Below, piece after piece: positions 24,570-32,104 of a stretch of 64,000 nucleotides of DNA. Each line of letters begins with the position of its first letter. The stretch's first letter is position 1. Source of the stretch: UBA4085 sp964556755 (GTDB lineage: Bacteria; Acidobacteriota; Aminicenantia; Aminicenantales; UBA4085); the NCBI GenBank assembly GCA_964556755.1, contig CAZKXI010000017.1, positions 1 through 64,000 on the forward strand, given 5' to 3'. A program made the position numbers and the translations under genes. The notes below the pieces were generated by a model, which searched no databases, had not been told where the DNA came from, and was given only the letters and a program-made list of their open reading frames with translations.

Positions 24570-25931
24570 TCACGCCTTGAAGATGGCCGGGGTGAAGCGG
24601 TAGGGCAGGCGGCTGCCGACCGCCTCGTTGACCTTGATGACGGCCACGGCGCTCTCGTAGGCCAGCTCGGCCGGGCAATTCAGCTTGGCTTCGCCCTTGA
24701 CGGCGGCGAAGAAGTTCTCCAGGTGGGGCTGGTGGGCGGGCTTGGCCAAGTCCACCGGCAGAGGCCAGCGGCCGGCCTCGGCCGTGACCCGGACGTCGAC
24801 GAAGACGTTCTTGGTCGCGACCTTTTGGATGGGGGCGGCCTCGGTCAGCAGCAGGCCCTCCCGGACCAGAGAGTCCCACTCGGGGGCGTGGGCCTCGCGC
24901 ATGGCCCAGTTGCCGCGCTCGGCCACCTCGGAGATCTGCAACGCTCCGTCGTCGCCCATGAAGACCTCGTAGAAGCCGCCGTTCTTGGTCGTCGTTTGGA
25001 CCTGGTACATGGCCCGCGCCGTGCCCTGCTCCGTCGGATACTCGAAGATGGCCATGACGTTGTCGTACCATTCCCGGCCCTTGTAGTAGTCGACGCCGCC
25101 CGAGGCCATGACGGAGCTGGGATTGGAGCCGAAGACCCAGGAGAAGAGGTCGATCTGATGGGAGCCGAGGTCGACGATGGGCCCGCCGCCGAAGCGCTTG
25201 AACCAGCGCCAGTTGCGGAACTCCTCCATGTTGGCGTAGCCGTAGGCCTGCAGCTTGTCGGCCGCGATGGGGTAGGTCTTGGGCCAGCCGAGCATGTCGG
25301 CCCGGGAGCGGTTCCACTGGGCGTAGGCCAGGTTGACCCGGCCGAGGACCTTGCGCTCGCGCATGACCTTGTCGATGGCGTGCAGGTAGCGGGGATTGGA
25401 GCGGCGCTGGTGCCCGATCTGGAGGAGGCGGCCGGTGCGGCGGGCCGTGGCGACCATGGTCCGGGCCTTCTCCAGGGTGTTGGACATCTCCTTCTCGCAG
25501 TAGACGTGAAGGCCCGCGTTCAGGCAGGCATTGGCGTGCTCATGGTGCATCCAGTCCGGGGTGGCGACGACCGCGGCCGTCAGGCCCTTCTCCTTGGCCA
25601 GAAGCTCGCGGTAGTCCTCGTAGACGACGGGGTCCTGCTTGTACTTGCGCAGGTAGCCGCGGGCGTACTGCTGGCTGTAGGACCAGATGTCGCAGACCGC
25701 GGCGATGCGGATGCCCGGGATGCGCAGGCAGGACTCCATCAGAACGCGTCCCTGCTCGCCGACTCCGATGAGGGCGATCTTGATCTCGTCCGGCTGGGGA
25801 GCCGGGCGGGCTCCGGCGGCGGGGGCCGGCGCGTCCTGGCCGGCCAGCCCGGACGCGGCGGCGGCGGCGCCAAGCCCGGCGGCGGCGGACGATCTCAGGA
25901 ACGAGCGGCGGGTGAGGCGAGTGCTTGTCAT
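24570..25931 (-). CDS. Tat-exported Gfo/Idh/MocA family oxidoreductase
   Basis: The 453-residue protein starts with a Tat signal (TRRSFLRSSAAAG) and a Pro/Ala-rich linker. The Rossmann turn is IGVGEQG (55-61), with Asp81 after it for ribose binding (AAVCDIW). The family EKP motif is EKE (146-148); Lys147 is retained. The C-terminal domain includes GGGPIVDLGSHQIDLFSWVFG, with the conserved GGG..D.G.H.ID pattern. The upstream TIM-barrel isomerase ends 16 bases before the ATG and the heptaheme cytochrome starts five bases after the stop. An exported sugar dehydrogenase feeding a cytochrome is the natural reading, but the substrate and the cofactor regeneration route are unknown. Confidence 0.9.
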   Translation of the reverse strand: MTSTRLTRRSFLRSSAAAGLGAAAAASGLAGQDAPAPAAGARPAPQPDEIKIALIGVGEQGRVLMESCLRIPGIRIAAVCDIWSYSQQYARGYLRKYKQDPVVYEDYRELLAKEKGLTAAVVATPDWMHHEHANACLNAGLHVYCEKEMSNTLEKARTMVATARRTGRLLQIGHQRRSNPRYLHAIDKVMRERKVLGRVNLAYAQWNRSRADMLGWPKTYPIAADKLQAYGYANMEEFRNWRWFKRFGGGPIVDLGSHQIDLFSWVFGSNPSSVMASGGVDYYKGREWYDNVMAIFEYPTEQGTARAMYQVQTTTKNGGFYEVFMGDDGALQISEVAERGNWAMREAHAPEWDSLVREGLLLTEAAPIQKVATKNVFVDVRVTAEAGRWPLPVDLAKPAHQPHLENFFAAVKGEAKLNCPAELAYESAVAVIKVNEAVGSRLPYRFTPAIFKA

Positions 25932-25947
25932 AGGTTCTCCGAAGCCT

Positions 25948-26937
25948 TCAACCCTTCATCTCTTTGTCGAAGGCGACCGTCGAAGGCGCGAAGGCGATGC
26001 CGCGGACGAATTCCAGCGATTCCTTGGCTCCGGCCTCGCGGTCCATGCCGTTGTCCTCCCACTCGACCGAGAGGGGGCCGGCGTAGCCGATGGCGTTGAG
26101 CTCGCGGATGATCTCCTCGAAAGCCACGTCGCCGTGGCCCAGGGAGCGGAAGTTCCAGCCCCGGCGCAGGTCGCCGAAGGGCAGGTGCGAGCCGAGGATG
26201 CCGGACCGGCCGTCCAGGGTCACGGCGGCGTCCTTCATATGGACGTGGTAGATGCGGTCGGGGAAATGGCGGACGAAGAGGTGGGGCTCCAGGCCCTGCC
26301 ACAGCAGATGGCTGGGGTCGAAGTTGAAGCCCAGGGCGGGGCGGCGGCGGAACTTGTCCAGCAGGCGCTCGGCCGTGTAAAGGTCGAAGGCGATCTCGGT
26401 CGGATGGACTTCCAGGGCGAAGCGAACGCCGCAGGCGTCGAACTCGTCCAGGATCGGCGTCCACAGCTCGCGAATGGTATCGAAGCCCGCCTCGATCATC
26501 TCTTCCGAGGCGGGCGGAAAGGAGTACCAGGCTTTCCAGATGGGCGAGCCCATGAACCCGTTGACCACCCGGCAGCCCATGGCCGCGGCGGCCCGGGCGG
26601 CGGCCTTCATCTCGGCCACGGCCCAGTCGCGCACGGCCTTCGGGTCGCCCTTGGCCGAGGCCGGGGCGAAGCCGTCCAGCCGCTCGTCGTGCAGGTCGCC
26701 GACGCACTGGCCGGCCAGGTGGGCGCCCAGGGCCCAGCAGCCCAGGTTGTAGCGGGCCAGGATGTCCTTGCGTCCCTTGACATAGTCGGGATCGGAAGCG
26801 GCCCGGCGGACGTCCATGTGATCGCCCCAGCAGGCGATCTCCAGGCCGTCGTAGCCCCAAGACGAGGCCATCCGGCAGAGGGTCTCGAAGGGCAGGTCGG
26901 CCCACTGGCCGGTGAAGAGCGTGACGGGTCGGCTCAT
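25948..26937 (-). CDS. sugar phosphate isomerase/epimerase-like TIM barrel (AP-endonuclease 2 family)
   Basis: The 329-residue cytoplasmic protein fits the xylose-isomerase-like TIM-barrel superfamily (PF01261). Metal-ligand segments are visible: RFALEVHPTEIAFD (Glu and His), LGFNFDPSHLLWQG (Asp, His), YHVHMKDAAV (His) and PLSVEWEDNG (Glu). It has no leader peptide. Family members isomerise, epimerise or dehydrate sugars and inositols. It is first in the operon, 16 bases before the exported Gfo/Idh/MocA gene, with its own promoter. It probably processes the sugar that the pathway brings in. Confidence 0.88.
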   Translation of the reverse strand: MSRPVTLFTGQWADLPFETLCRMASSWGYDGLEIACWGDHMDVRRAASDPDYVKGRKDILARYNLGCWALGAHLAGQCVGDLHDERLDGFAPASAKGDPKAVRDWAVAEMKAAARAAAAMGCRVVNGFMGSPIWKAWYSFPPASEEMIEAGFDTIRELWTPILDEFDACGVRFALEVHPTEIAFDLYTAERLLDKFRRRPALGFNFDPSHLLWQGLEPHLFVRHFPDRIYHVHMKDAAVTLDGRSGILGSHLPFGDLRRGWNFRSLGHGDVAFEEIIRELNAIGYAGPLSVEWEDNGMDREAGAKESLEFVRGIAFAPSTVAFDKEMKG

Positions 26938-26999
26938 CGGCGTTTCTCCCTGGCGGCACCGCCCGGAGGCGGGGCGGAAATGGGGCTCAAAGGGAGCGA

Positions 27000-27028
27000 A
27001 ATATATAGCCGGGGCGAGCCCGAGTCAA
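27000..27028 (-). promoter_or_regulatory. predicted promoter of the isomerase-oxidoreductase-cytochrome-ApbE operon
   Basis: On the minus strand TTGACT (27028-27023), a 17-base spacer and TATATT (27005-27000) lie 63 bases before the ATG at 26937. It is one of the best promoters in the window. The five genes downstream are separated by at most 16 bases. Confidence 0.6.
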
Positions 27029-27064
27029 GCCGGCCGAGGCCCGCGGCGGGCCGGCCGAGGCGGA

Positions 27065-27093
27065 TTGACGCGGTGCGCGGGCTGTGCTATCAA
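27065..27093 (+). promoter_or_regulatory. predicted promoter of the alpha/beta hydrolase gene
   Basis: TTGACG (27065-27070), a 17-base spacer and TATCAA (27088-27093). The ATG at 27106 is 12 bases downstream, implying a very short leader of about six bases. Confidence 0.45.
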
Positions 27094-27105
27094 GGGGGCA
27101 AGCGG

Positions 27106-27894
27106 ATGGAAGGGACAAGCGCGAGCGCCGACCGATCCGGCAAGCCGGACCTTGTCCTGGTCCATTCCTTCTACGCCAACAGCATCCTGCTGCGGGGCCT
27201 GGGCGATTTCCTGTCCGACGAGTTCCGCGTCCACTTCGTCGATCTGCCGGGGTTCGCGGCCCACGAGCCGCCCTTGGCCGAGGTCACGCTGGACGGCTTC
27301 GCCCGCCATGTCGAGGGGCGGGTTCGCGAGCTCGGGCTGGGGGACTATGTCATCGCCGGGATCTCCTTCGGCTTCACCGTCGTCTGCCGGATGGACCTGC
27401 CGCCGGGATGCCGCGGGATTCTGGCTATCTTTCCCTTCCTGGGGGCATCCTCCCTGGCCCTGCGGCGGCGCAAGAAGCTCTTCTATCAAGTCGTCGTCAA
27501 TGCCGCGGCCGTGACCCGGATCGGCGGCGCGATCTGGAACACCCGGCTGCTGGAGCGATTCGCCTTCTGGTGGAGCTCCTATCCGGATGAGCGCGTCCGG
27601 ATCATCCTGGACCACATGGACGGGCGGACGTTCTTCGCCACGGCCCAGCTGATCCTCAACCGCGGCCCGGGAGTCCGCTTCCAAGACAGGCCCCACGTCC
27701 TCATTCTCAATCCCCGCGACACGACCGTCCGCTCGGACTACTGCCGTCGGGCGATGGAAGAGGAGCTGGCGGACCTATGCGTCGTCGAGACCGACATGGA
27801 CCACTACCCGTTCGAGCCGACGGCGGATTACTTCCGGGCCCGCTTCGCGGCCGGCGACATCGCCCGCGTCCGGGCCTTCCTGGACCGCGGCTAG
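27106..27894 (+). CDS. alpha/beta hydrolase
   Basis: The 262-residue protein has no leader. It has the fold's strand-turn start LVLVHSFYANS, a nucleophile elbow GISFG (Ser near 88) and a likely catalytic His in DMDHYPF near the C-terminus. No lid or substrate-specific motif is evident. The ATG has AAGGGGG nine bases upstream, but the predicted promoter would give a very short leader. It sits alone between the sugar operon (divergent) and a Gfo/Idh/MocA gene (convergent). An esterase or C-C hydrolase role is possible, not shown. Confidence 0.75.
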   Translation: MEGTSASADRSGKPDLVLVHSFYANSILLRGLGDFLSDEFRVHFVDLPGFAAHEPPLAEVTLDGFARHVEGRVRELGLGDYVIAGISFGFTVVCRMDLPPGCRGILAIFPFLGASSLALRRRKKLFYQVVVNAAAVTRIGGAIWNTRLLERFAFWWSSYPDERVRIILDHMDGRTFFATAQLILNRGPGVRFQDRPHVLILNPRDTTVRSDYCRRAMEEELADLCVVETDMDHYPFEPTADYFRARFAAGDIARVRAFLDRG

Positions 27895-27948
27895 CCGGCG
27901 GCCCGCCTCATCATCTCCCGCCCCCCTCTCCCCGGTGACGGGACGCCT

Positions 27949-29124
27949 CTAAAGCTCGACCCAGGCGGCGCCGAGCTCGGAGCTTTTGACGCAGGCCTCG
28001 ATGAACTCCACCCCCCGGACGCCGTCTTCCGCATCGGGGAAGTCCAGGTCAGCCTTGGTCAGGGCTTCTCCCGCGGCCCGCTTGGCCAAGGCTGCCGTAT
28101 AGGTCGCGTACAGGTTGGCGAAAGCCTCGAAGAGGCCCTCGGGATGCCCGGAGGGAAGCCGCGAGCGCGACTGGCCGGCCGGCGTCATGGGATCGCGGCC
28201 GCGCGATAGACGCGAATTCGGACTGCCGACGCGCCCGACCTCGGCGTAGTTGGGATTCTCCTGGGACCATTCCAGCGAAGCCTTGGTCCCGAAGATGCGG
28301 ACCCGCAGGCCGTTGTCGTGGCCGACGGCGATTTGGGAGGACCAATACATGCCCTTGGCGCCGCCTTCGAAGTCGACCAGGATCGAGGCGTTGTCGTCCA
28401 GGGTCCGGCCGGGGCCGAACTTGTCCAGCCGGGCCAGGAGCCGCTCGATCCTCAGGCCGGTCAGATAGGCGACCATGTTCTCGATGTGGCTGCCGATATC
28501 GCCGACGCAGTTGGAGAGGCCGGCCCGGGCCGGGTCGGTCCGCCAAGCGGCTTGCTTCTGGCCGGTCGCTTCCAGCGGCGTGGCCAGCCAGTCCTGGGGA
28601 TACTCGGCCGCCACGAAGCGGATGTCGCCCAGATCGCCCGCGGCGATCCTATCGCGCATGTGGTAGACCAGGGGATAGCCGCGGTAGGCGTAGGTGACCA
28701 TGAGCGGCAGACCGGATTCAGCGGCCAAACAGCGCAGCTCCTCGGCATCGCGCCGGGACGCGGCCAGCGGCTTCTCGCAGACGACGGGAAAGCCGGCCTC
28801 CAAGGCGGCCTTGGCGATGGGGAAGTGGTCGACGTTGGGGACGGTGATGACGACGAAGTCGATCCGGTCCCGCTCCCGGGCCGCCTCGGCCGCGATCATC
28901 TCGGCGGCCGTTCCGTAGAGGCGGCTCTCCTCCAGCCCCCAGGCCCGCCCCGTGTCCAGAGTCTTCTCGTAGGTCCGCGAGAAGCAGCCGGCGGCCAGGC
29001 GGGCCATGCCGTCCATGGCGATGGCTTTGCGGTGGACGTCGCCGATGAAAGCGCCGGGCCCGCCCCCGACCAGGGCATAGGTCAGCCGGGACGCCCGGCC
29101 GAGGGAATCCTGTCCTTCGATCAT
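27949..29124 (-). CDS. cytoplasmic Gfo/Idh/MocA family oxidoreductase
   Basis: The 391-residue protein lacks a Tat leader, unlike the other four family members here. A VGGGPGAFIG nucleotide-binding segment (19-28), VPNVDHFPIA and a complete EKP motif (117-119) are present, and the catalytic DIGSHIENM segment lies near 208. This layout resembles inositol/levoglucosan-dehydrogenase-type cytoplasmic members. GAGGAGG lies five bases before the ATG. It is monocistronic with its own promoter and probably acts on a sugar or cyclitol with NAD(P). Confidence 0.85.
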   Translation of the reverse strand: MIEGQDSLGRASRLTYALVGGGPGAFIGDVHRKAIAMDGMARLAAGCFSRTYEKTLDTGRAWGLEESRLYGTAAEMIAAEAARERDRIDFVVITVPNVDHFPIAKAALEAGFPVVCEKPLAASRRDAEELRCLAAESGLPLMVTYAYRGYPLVYHMRDRIAAGDLGDIRFVAAEYPQDWLATPLEATGQKQAAWRTDPARAGLSNCVGDIGSHIENMVAYLTGLRIERLLARLDKFGPGRTLDDNASILVDFEGGAKGMYWSSQIAVGHDNGLRVRIFGTKASLEWSQENPNYAEVGRVGSPNSRLSRGRDPMTPAGQSRSRLPSGHPEGLFEAFANLYATYTAALAKRAAGEALTKADLDFPDAEDGVRGVEFIEACVKSSELGAAWVEL

Positions 29125-29169
29125 GGCCGCCTCCTCGAGCGAATGTCGGACGCCGCAAGACCAAAGCCT

Positions 29170-29198
29170 ATCTTATGAAAGCCGGGGGGAAAAGCCAA
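29170..29198 (-). promoter_or_regulatory. predicted promoter of the cytoplasmic Gfo/Idh/MocA gene
   Basis: On the minus strand TTGGCT (29198-29193), a 17-base spacer and TAAGAT (29175-29170) lie 46 bases before the ATG at 29124. Confidence 0.45.
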
Positions 29199-29281
29199 GA
29201 CGGCGTGCCGCGCGTCCCATTTCCCGGCCCGGGCGGGTGTGATAGAATTCCCGCCTTCCAACCGCTCCCCGGAGGGCCTCG

Positions 29282-29935
29282 ATGAGCCTCGTCTTCGCTC
29301 CCGGCTGCGCCCTGATGATCGAGCGGCCGCGCTTGGCCGCCCGGCTGGCGGCCTATCTCCGGGCGAATCACGGTGCCGCTTCCGAGCATCATCTCTGCTG
29401 CCGGCACGAGCCCGGACTGCCGCCGGGGACCCGGATCATCAATGTCTGCCCCGGCTGCGACAAGCGCTTCCGCGAGCTTTACCCTGGCCTCGCGACGGTC
29501 TCGGTCTGGGAGATCCTGGCTTCCGATACGGCCTTCCCTCTGCCCGACTACGGCGGAGCCGAGATGGCCGTCCTGGACGCCTGCCCGACCCGCAGCGAGA
29601 CGCGGGTTCATGAGGCCGTCCGCTCTCTCCTGACCCGTATGAACGTCCGGACCGTCGAGCCCCAGGCCACCCGAACCCGGGCGGTCTGCTGCGGCGACAG
29701 CCTCTACGGCGTCGTCTCCACGGCGGAGGTGGAGGCCCAGATGCGGAAGCGGGCCGGAGAGATGCCGGCGGCCGAGGTCGCCGTCTATTGCGTCTCCTGC
29801 GTCAAGGCCATGCGCTTGGGCGGGAAGACGCCCCGCCACCTGGTCGACCTCCTCTTCGGCGAGCCCACCGAGCCGGGCGTGACCGATCCCGACGCCTGGC
29901 ACGCCAAGCTCCAGCAATACATCGACCGGCATTGA
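29282..29935 (+). CDS. CCG-domain (HdrB/GlpC-like) Fe-S protein
   Basis: The 217-residue protein has two cysteine-rich modules: C39-C40 with ICPGC-like NVCPGCDK (about 55-62), and VCCGDSLYG (about 138) with YCVSCVKAM (about 169-177). These match the CCG domain (PF02754) found in heterodisulfide reductase subunit B, GlpC and LldE/LutA. In HdrB the CX(n)CCGX(n)CXXC arrangement binds a noncubane Fe-S cluster. GGAGGG lies five bases before the ATG. No HdrA or flavoprotein partner lies adjacent. A role in quinone- or thiol-linked electron transfer is plausible; the partner is unknown. Confidence 0.75.
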   Translation: MSLVFAPGCALMIERPRLAARLAAYLRANHGAASEHHLCCRHEPGLPPGTRIINVCPGCDKRFRELYPGLATVSVWEILASDTAFPLPDYGGAEMAVLDACPTRSETRVHEAVRSLLTRMNVRTVEPQATRTRAVCCGDSLYGVVSTAEVEAQMRKRAGEMPAAEVAVYCVSCVKAMRLGGKTPRHLVDLLFGEPTEPGVTDPDAWHAKLQQYIDRH

Positions 29936-29965
29936 GACGGCGCGGCTTCCGGGGCGGTTGACCCT

Positions 29966-31333
29966 TCAGCGGCCGAGAATCCCGATCTCCCTCAGCCAGC
30001 TCTCGATCGCCTTGAAGAAAGCGCGGGAGATGGATTGGGGGGCCGCCGGCAGCCGCGGATCGGCCTCTTGCATCCGCCAGTAGCCGTGGCCCGAATCGGC
30101 AATGACCTCGACCCGGATGCTCGACTGACCCGTCTCGGCCTTGAGCGCGGTCAATCGGGCCACGCTCTCCTCGACCGGGACGGTATAGTCCAAACGGCCG
30201 TAGGTCACCAGCGCCGGACAGGGGAGCGCGCGGTAAGGGGCCAGGGCGTCGTTATCGGGATCGAGGTGGAAATACCATGCCGGATCGCCGATCTTCTGGC
30301 GGGCGTACAAGGCCTCGACGTCGATCTCCCTGGCCGGCGGCATGACCAGGTCCTTGAGCCTGGGATTCGCCCGCCCCTGGTCCATGACGGCGTCGAGCGC
30401 TTCGGCGGTGGCCTTGCCTTGACCGTAGTCGTAGAGGACGTTGAGGCCTTTTATGACCAAGGCGATCTCGTCCTCCGTGAAGCCCGCCAGCTTCAAGCTG
30501 TTGGCCATGTTGTAGTTGTCCTGGCGGCGCAGGCTGGTCGCCGGCCCCGATGTGTTGATGATGAAATCGGGAGCGGAATCCAGGCTGGCGGCCAGAGGGG
30601 TGATCCAGCCTCCCTGGCTGATGCCCCACAGCCCGACCCGCTTGGCGTCGATCTCGGGCCGGGACTTGAGCCAGCGGAGTCCGGCCAGGGCGTCCCGAGC
30701 GAGGACGTCGAGGTCGACCTTCTTCCAGTCGCCGCCCGAGGCGCCGCAGCCCCGCTTGTCATAGGTCAGGACGGCCATCCCCAGCCCGGCGAAGAAGGCG
30801 TTCATGACGCTCAGCTGCGTCCGCTCTCCGGGGCCCGAGCCGTGAACGAGGACGATCCCGGGGTGGGGGCCCGGGCCTTGGGGCAGGCGCAGCGTCGCGG
30901 CCAGCTTGACTTCGCCGTTGACGAAGTCCGCCGGCCGGTCCTCATACGGGCGGATGCGCGAGGCTCTCCTCTCGGCCAGCCCGGCCTCACGGATGACCAG
31001 GCTGTCGACCTCGCCCAGGACGTTGCGGCCGAAGAGAATCTCGGTCTGGATGGGGGCATCCGGCTTGGCGGCGGGCGATGGCGCGGCCGTGTAGCGGTCC
31101 TCTCCGCCGGCGGCAAGATAGCCGAAGCGTCCGGTCTGCCAGTCCAGGAAGCAGGGCCGGGCCAATTCGTCGATAACGCCCATGCGGGTGACCACGATGG
31201 TCTCGCCCCCGGTCGTTCGATAGATTCCTTCAAAGGCGGCGAACGGGTGCGTCCCCGCCGGCGCTCCCGGGGCCGTGACCGCGGCCAGGATCAGGGCGGC
31301 AGCGAGGCAGGTCGATTTCAGGCGAGGCGTCAT
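29966..31333 (-). CDS. secreted alpha/beta hydrolase (dienelactone-hydrolase/peptidase-like)
   Basis: The 455-residue protein has a signal peptide (about 1-26), a beta-rich N-terminal region (30-125), and an alpha/beta hydrolase domain with the oxyanion segment LVHGSGPGERT, nucleophile motif GISQGG and catalytic His in ADSGHGYW. The N-terminal extension plus this domain is typical of secreted BAAT/DLH-type or S9/S15-like esterases in Acidobacteriota and Bacteroidetes. AAGGAG lies six bases before the ATG. The neighbours are an ICMT-like gene (divergent) and the CCG protein (convergent). The substrate is unclear: an ester or peptide. Confidence 0.8.
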   Translation of the reverse strand: MTPRLKSTCLAAALILAAVTAPGAPAGTHPFAAFEGIYRTTGGETIVVTRMGVIDELARPCFLDWQTGRFGYLAAGGEDRYTAAPSPAAKPDAPIQTEILFGRNVLGEVDSLVIREAGLAERRASRIRPYEDRPADFVNGEVKLAATLRLPQGPGPHPGIVLVHGSGPGERTQLSVMNAFFAGLGMAVLTYDKRGCGASGGDWKKVDLDVLARDALAGLRWLKSRPEIDAKRVGLWGISQGGWITPLAASLDSAPDFIINTSGPATSLRRQDNYNMANSLKLAGFTEDEIALVIKGLNVLYDYGQGKATAEALDAVMDQGRANPRLKDLVMPPAREIDVEALYARQKIGDPAWYFHLDPDNDALAPYRALPCPALVTYGRLDYTVPVEESVARLTALKAETGQSSIRVEVIADSGHGYWRMQEADPRLPAAPQSISRAFFKAIESWLREIGILGR

Positions 31334-31410
31334 GATCGTCTCCTTGGGGATTCTTCCCGCTCCTTCAGACGCGGGACCGGCGCCCTGGGTTGCCCCGGGA
31401 CGGCGGCGGC

Positions 31411-31439
31411 TTGACTTGCCGGCCCCGGGTCTATATAGT
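31411..31439 (+). promoter_or_regulatory. predicted promoter of the ICMT/PEMT-like gene
   Basis: TTGACT (31411-31416), a 17-base spacer and TATAGT (31434-31439) lie 46 bases before the ATG at 31486. Near-consensus. Confidence 0.6.
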
Positions 31440-31485
31440 GGCCGCGCGCCGCGCGGCTTCGGGAGCCGCGGAATAAGGAGTTGCG

Positions 31486-32091
31486 ATGAGCCCAGAGGCC
31501 GCCGAGAGCCGAAAGAAAGACTTCTCTTCCTTCATCTTCGCCAACCGCCGCTTCATCAGCAGCGGTGCGCTGGTCATCTGCCTGGCCCTCAAGTGGGCTT
31601 TGGGCGGACGCTCCAACCTGACCTTGTGGGCCGTCGGCGCCGGGGTGGTCGTGCTGGGCCTCCTGTTCCGGGTCTATTCCGCCGCCTACCTCTGCGGCCG
31701 GCACATCGTGACCAAGATCGAGGCCGAGCAGCTGTGCGTCTCGGGCCCCTTCGCCCGCGTCCGCAACCCCCTCTACATCGGCAACTTCATCGTCGGCGTC
31801 GGCTGCGTCCTGGCCTTCAACGAGTGGTACGGCTGGCTGGCCTTCTTCCTCGAGTTCGGGCTGATGTACTCCGTCATCATCCCCTACGAGGAGCGCTTCC
31901 TGTCCGGCAAGTTCGGCAAGTCCTACGACGACTATAAGGCGGCCACCCGCCGCTTCTTCCCCCGCCTGAAGGCCTATCCCAAGTGCACGGAAACGACGCC
32001 GCTGTTCGGCAAGGCCGCTTGGGGCGAGAAGTTCCACGCCCTGGTCCTGGCGGCCGCCTTCGCCCTGCTCTTCTTCCTCTTCGTCCGCTGA
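31486..32091 (+). CDS. membrane isoprenylcysteine/phospholipid methyltransferase-like protein
   Basis: The 201-residue protein has about four or five hydrophobic helices and the ICMT/PEMT signature: RNPLYIGNF near 86-94, then PYEERFLSGKFGKSYDDY (121-138) and the RRFFP ending of the core. These membrane methyltransferases use SAM on a lipid-linked or small hydrophobic substrate. A basic linker and a last helix (about 181-199) follow. AAGGAG lies six bases before the ATG. It is convergent with nrfA, with 13 bases between their stops. Confidence 0.8.
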   Translation: MSPEAAESRKKDFSSFIFANRRFISSGALVICLALKWALGGRSNLTLWAVGAGVVVLGLLFRVYSAAYLCGRHIVTKIEAEQLCVSGPFARVRNPLYIGNFIVGVGCVLAFNEWYGWLAFFLEFGLMYSVIIPYEERFLSGKFGKSYDDYKAATRRFFPRLKAYPKCTETTPLFGKAAWGEKFHALVLAAAFALLFFLFVR

Positions 32092-32104
32092 CGGCCGTCG
32101 CGCG

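Noticed and set aside
20586..25931. An FMN-attachment motif of the SGA(T/S) type in the ApbE operon.
   Set aside because: I searched the cytochromes and oxidoreductase and saw none; I do not claim a target.
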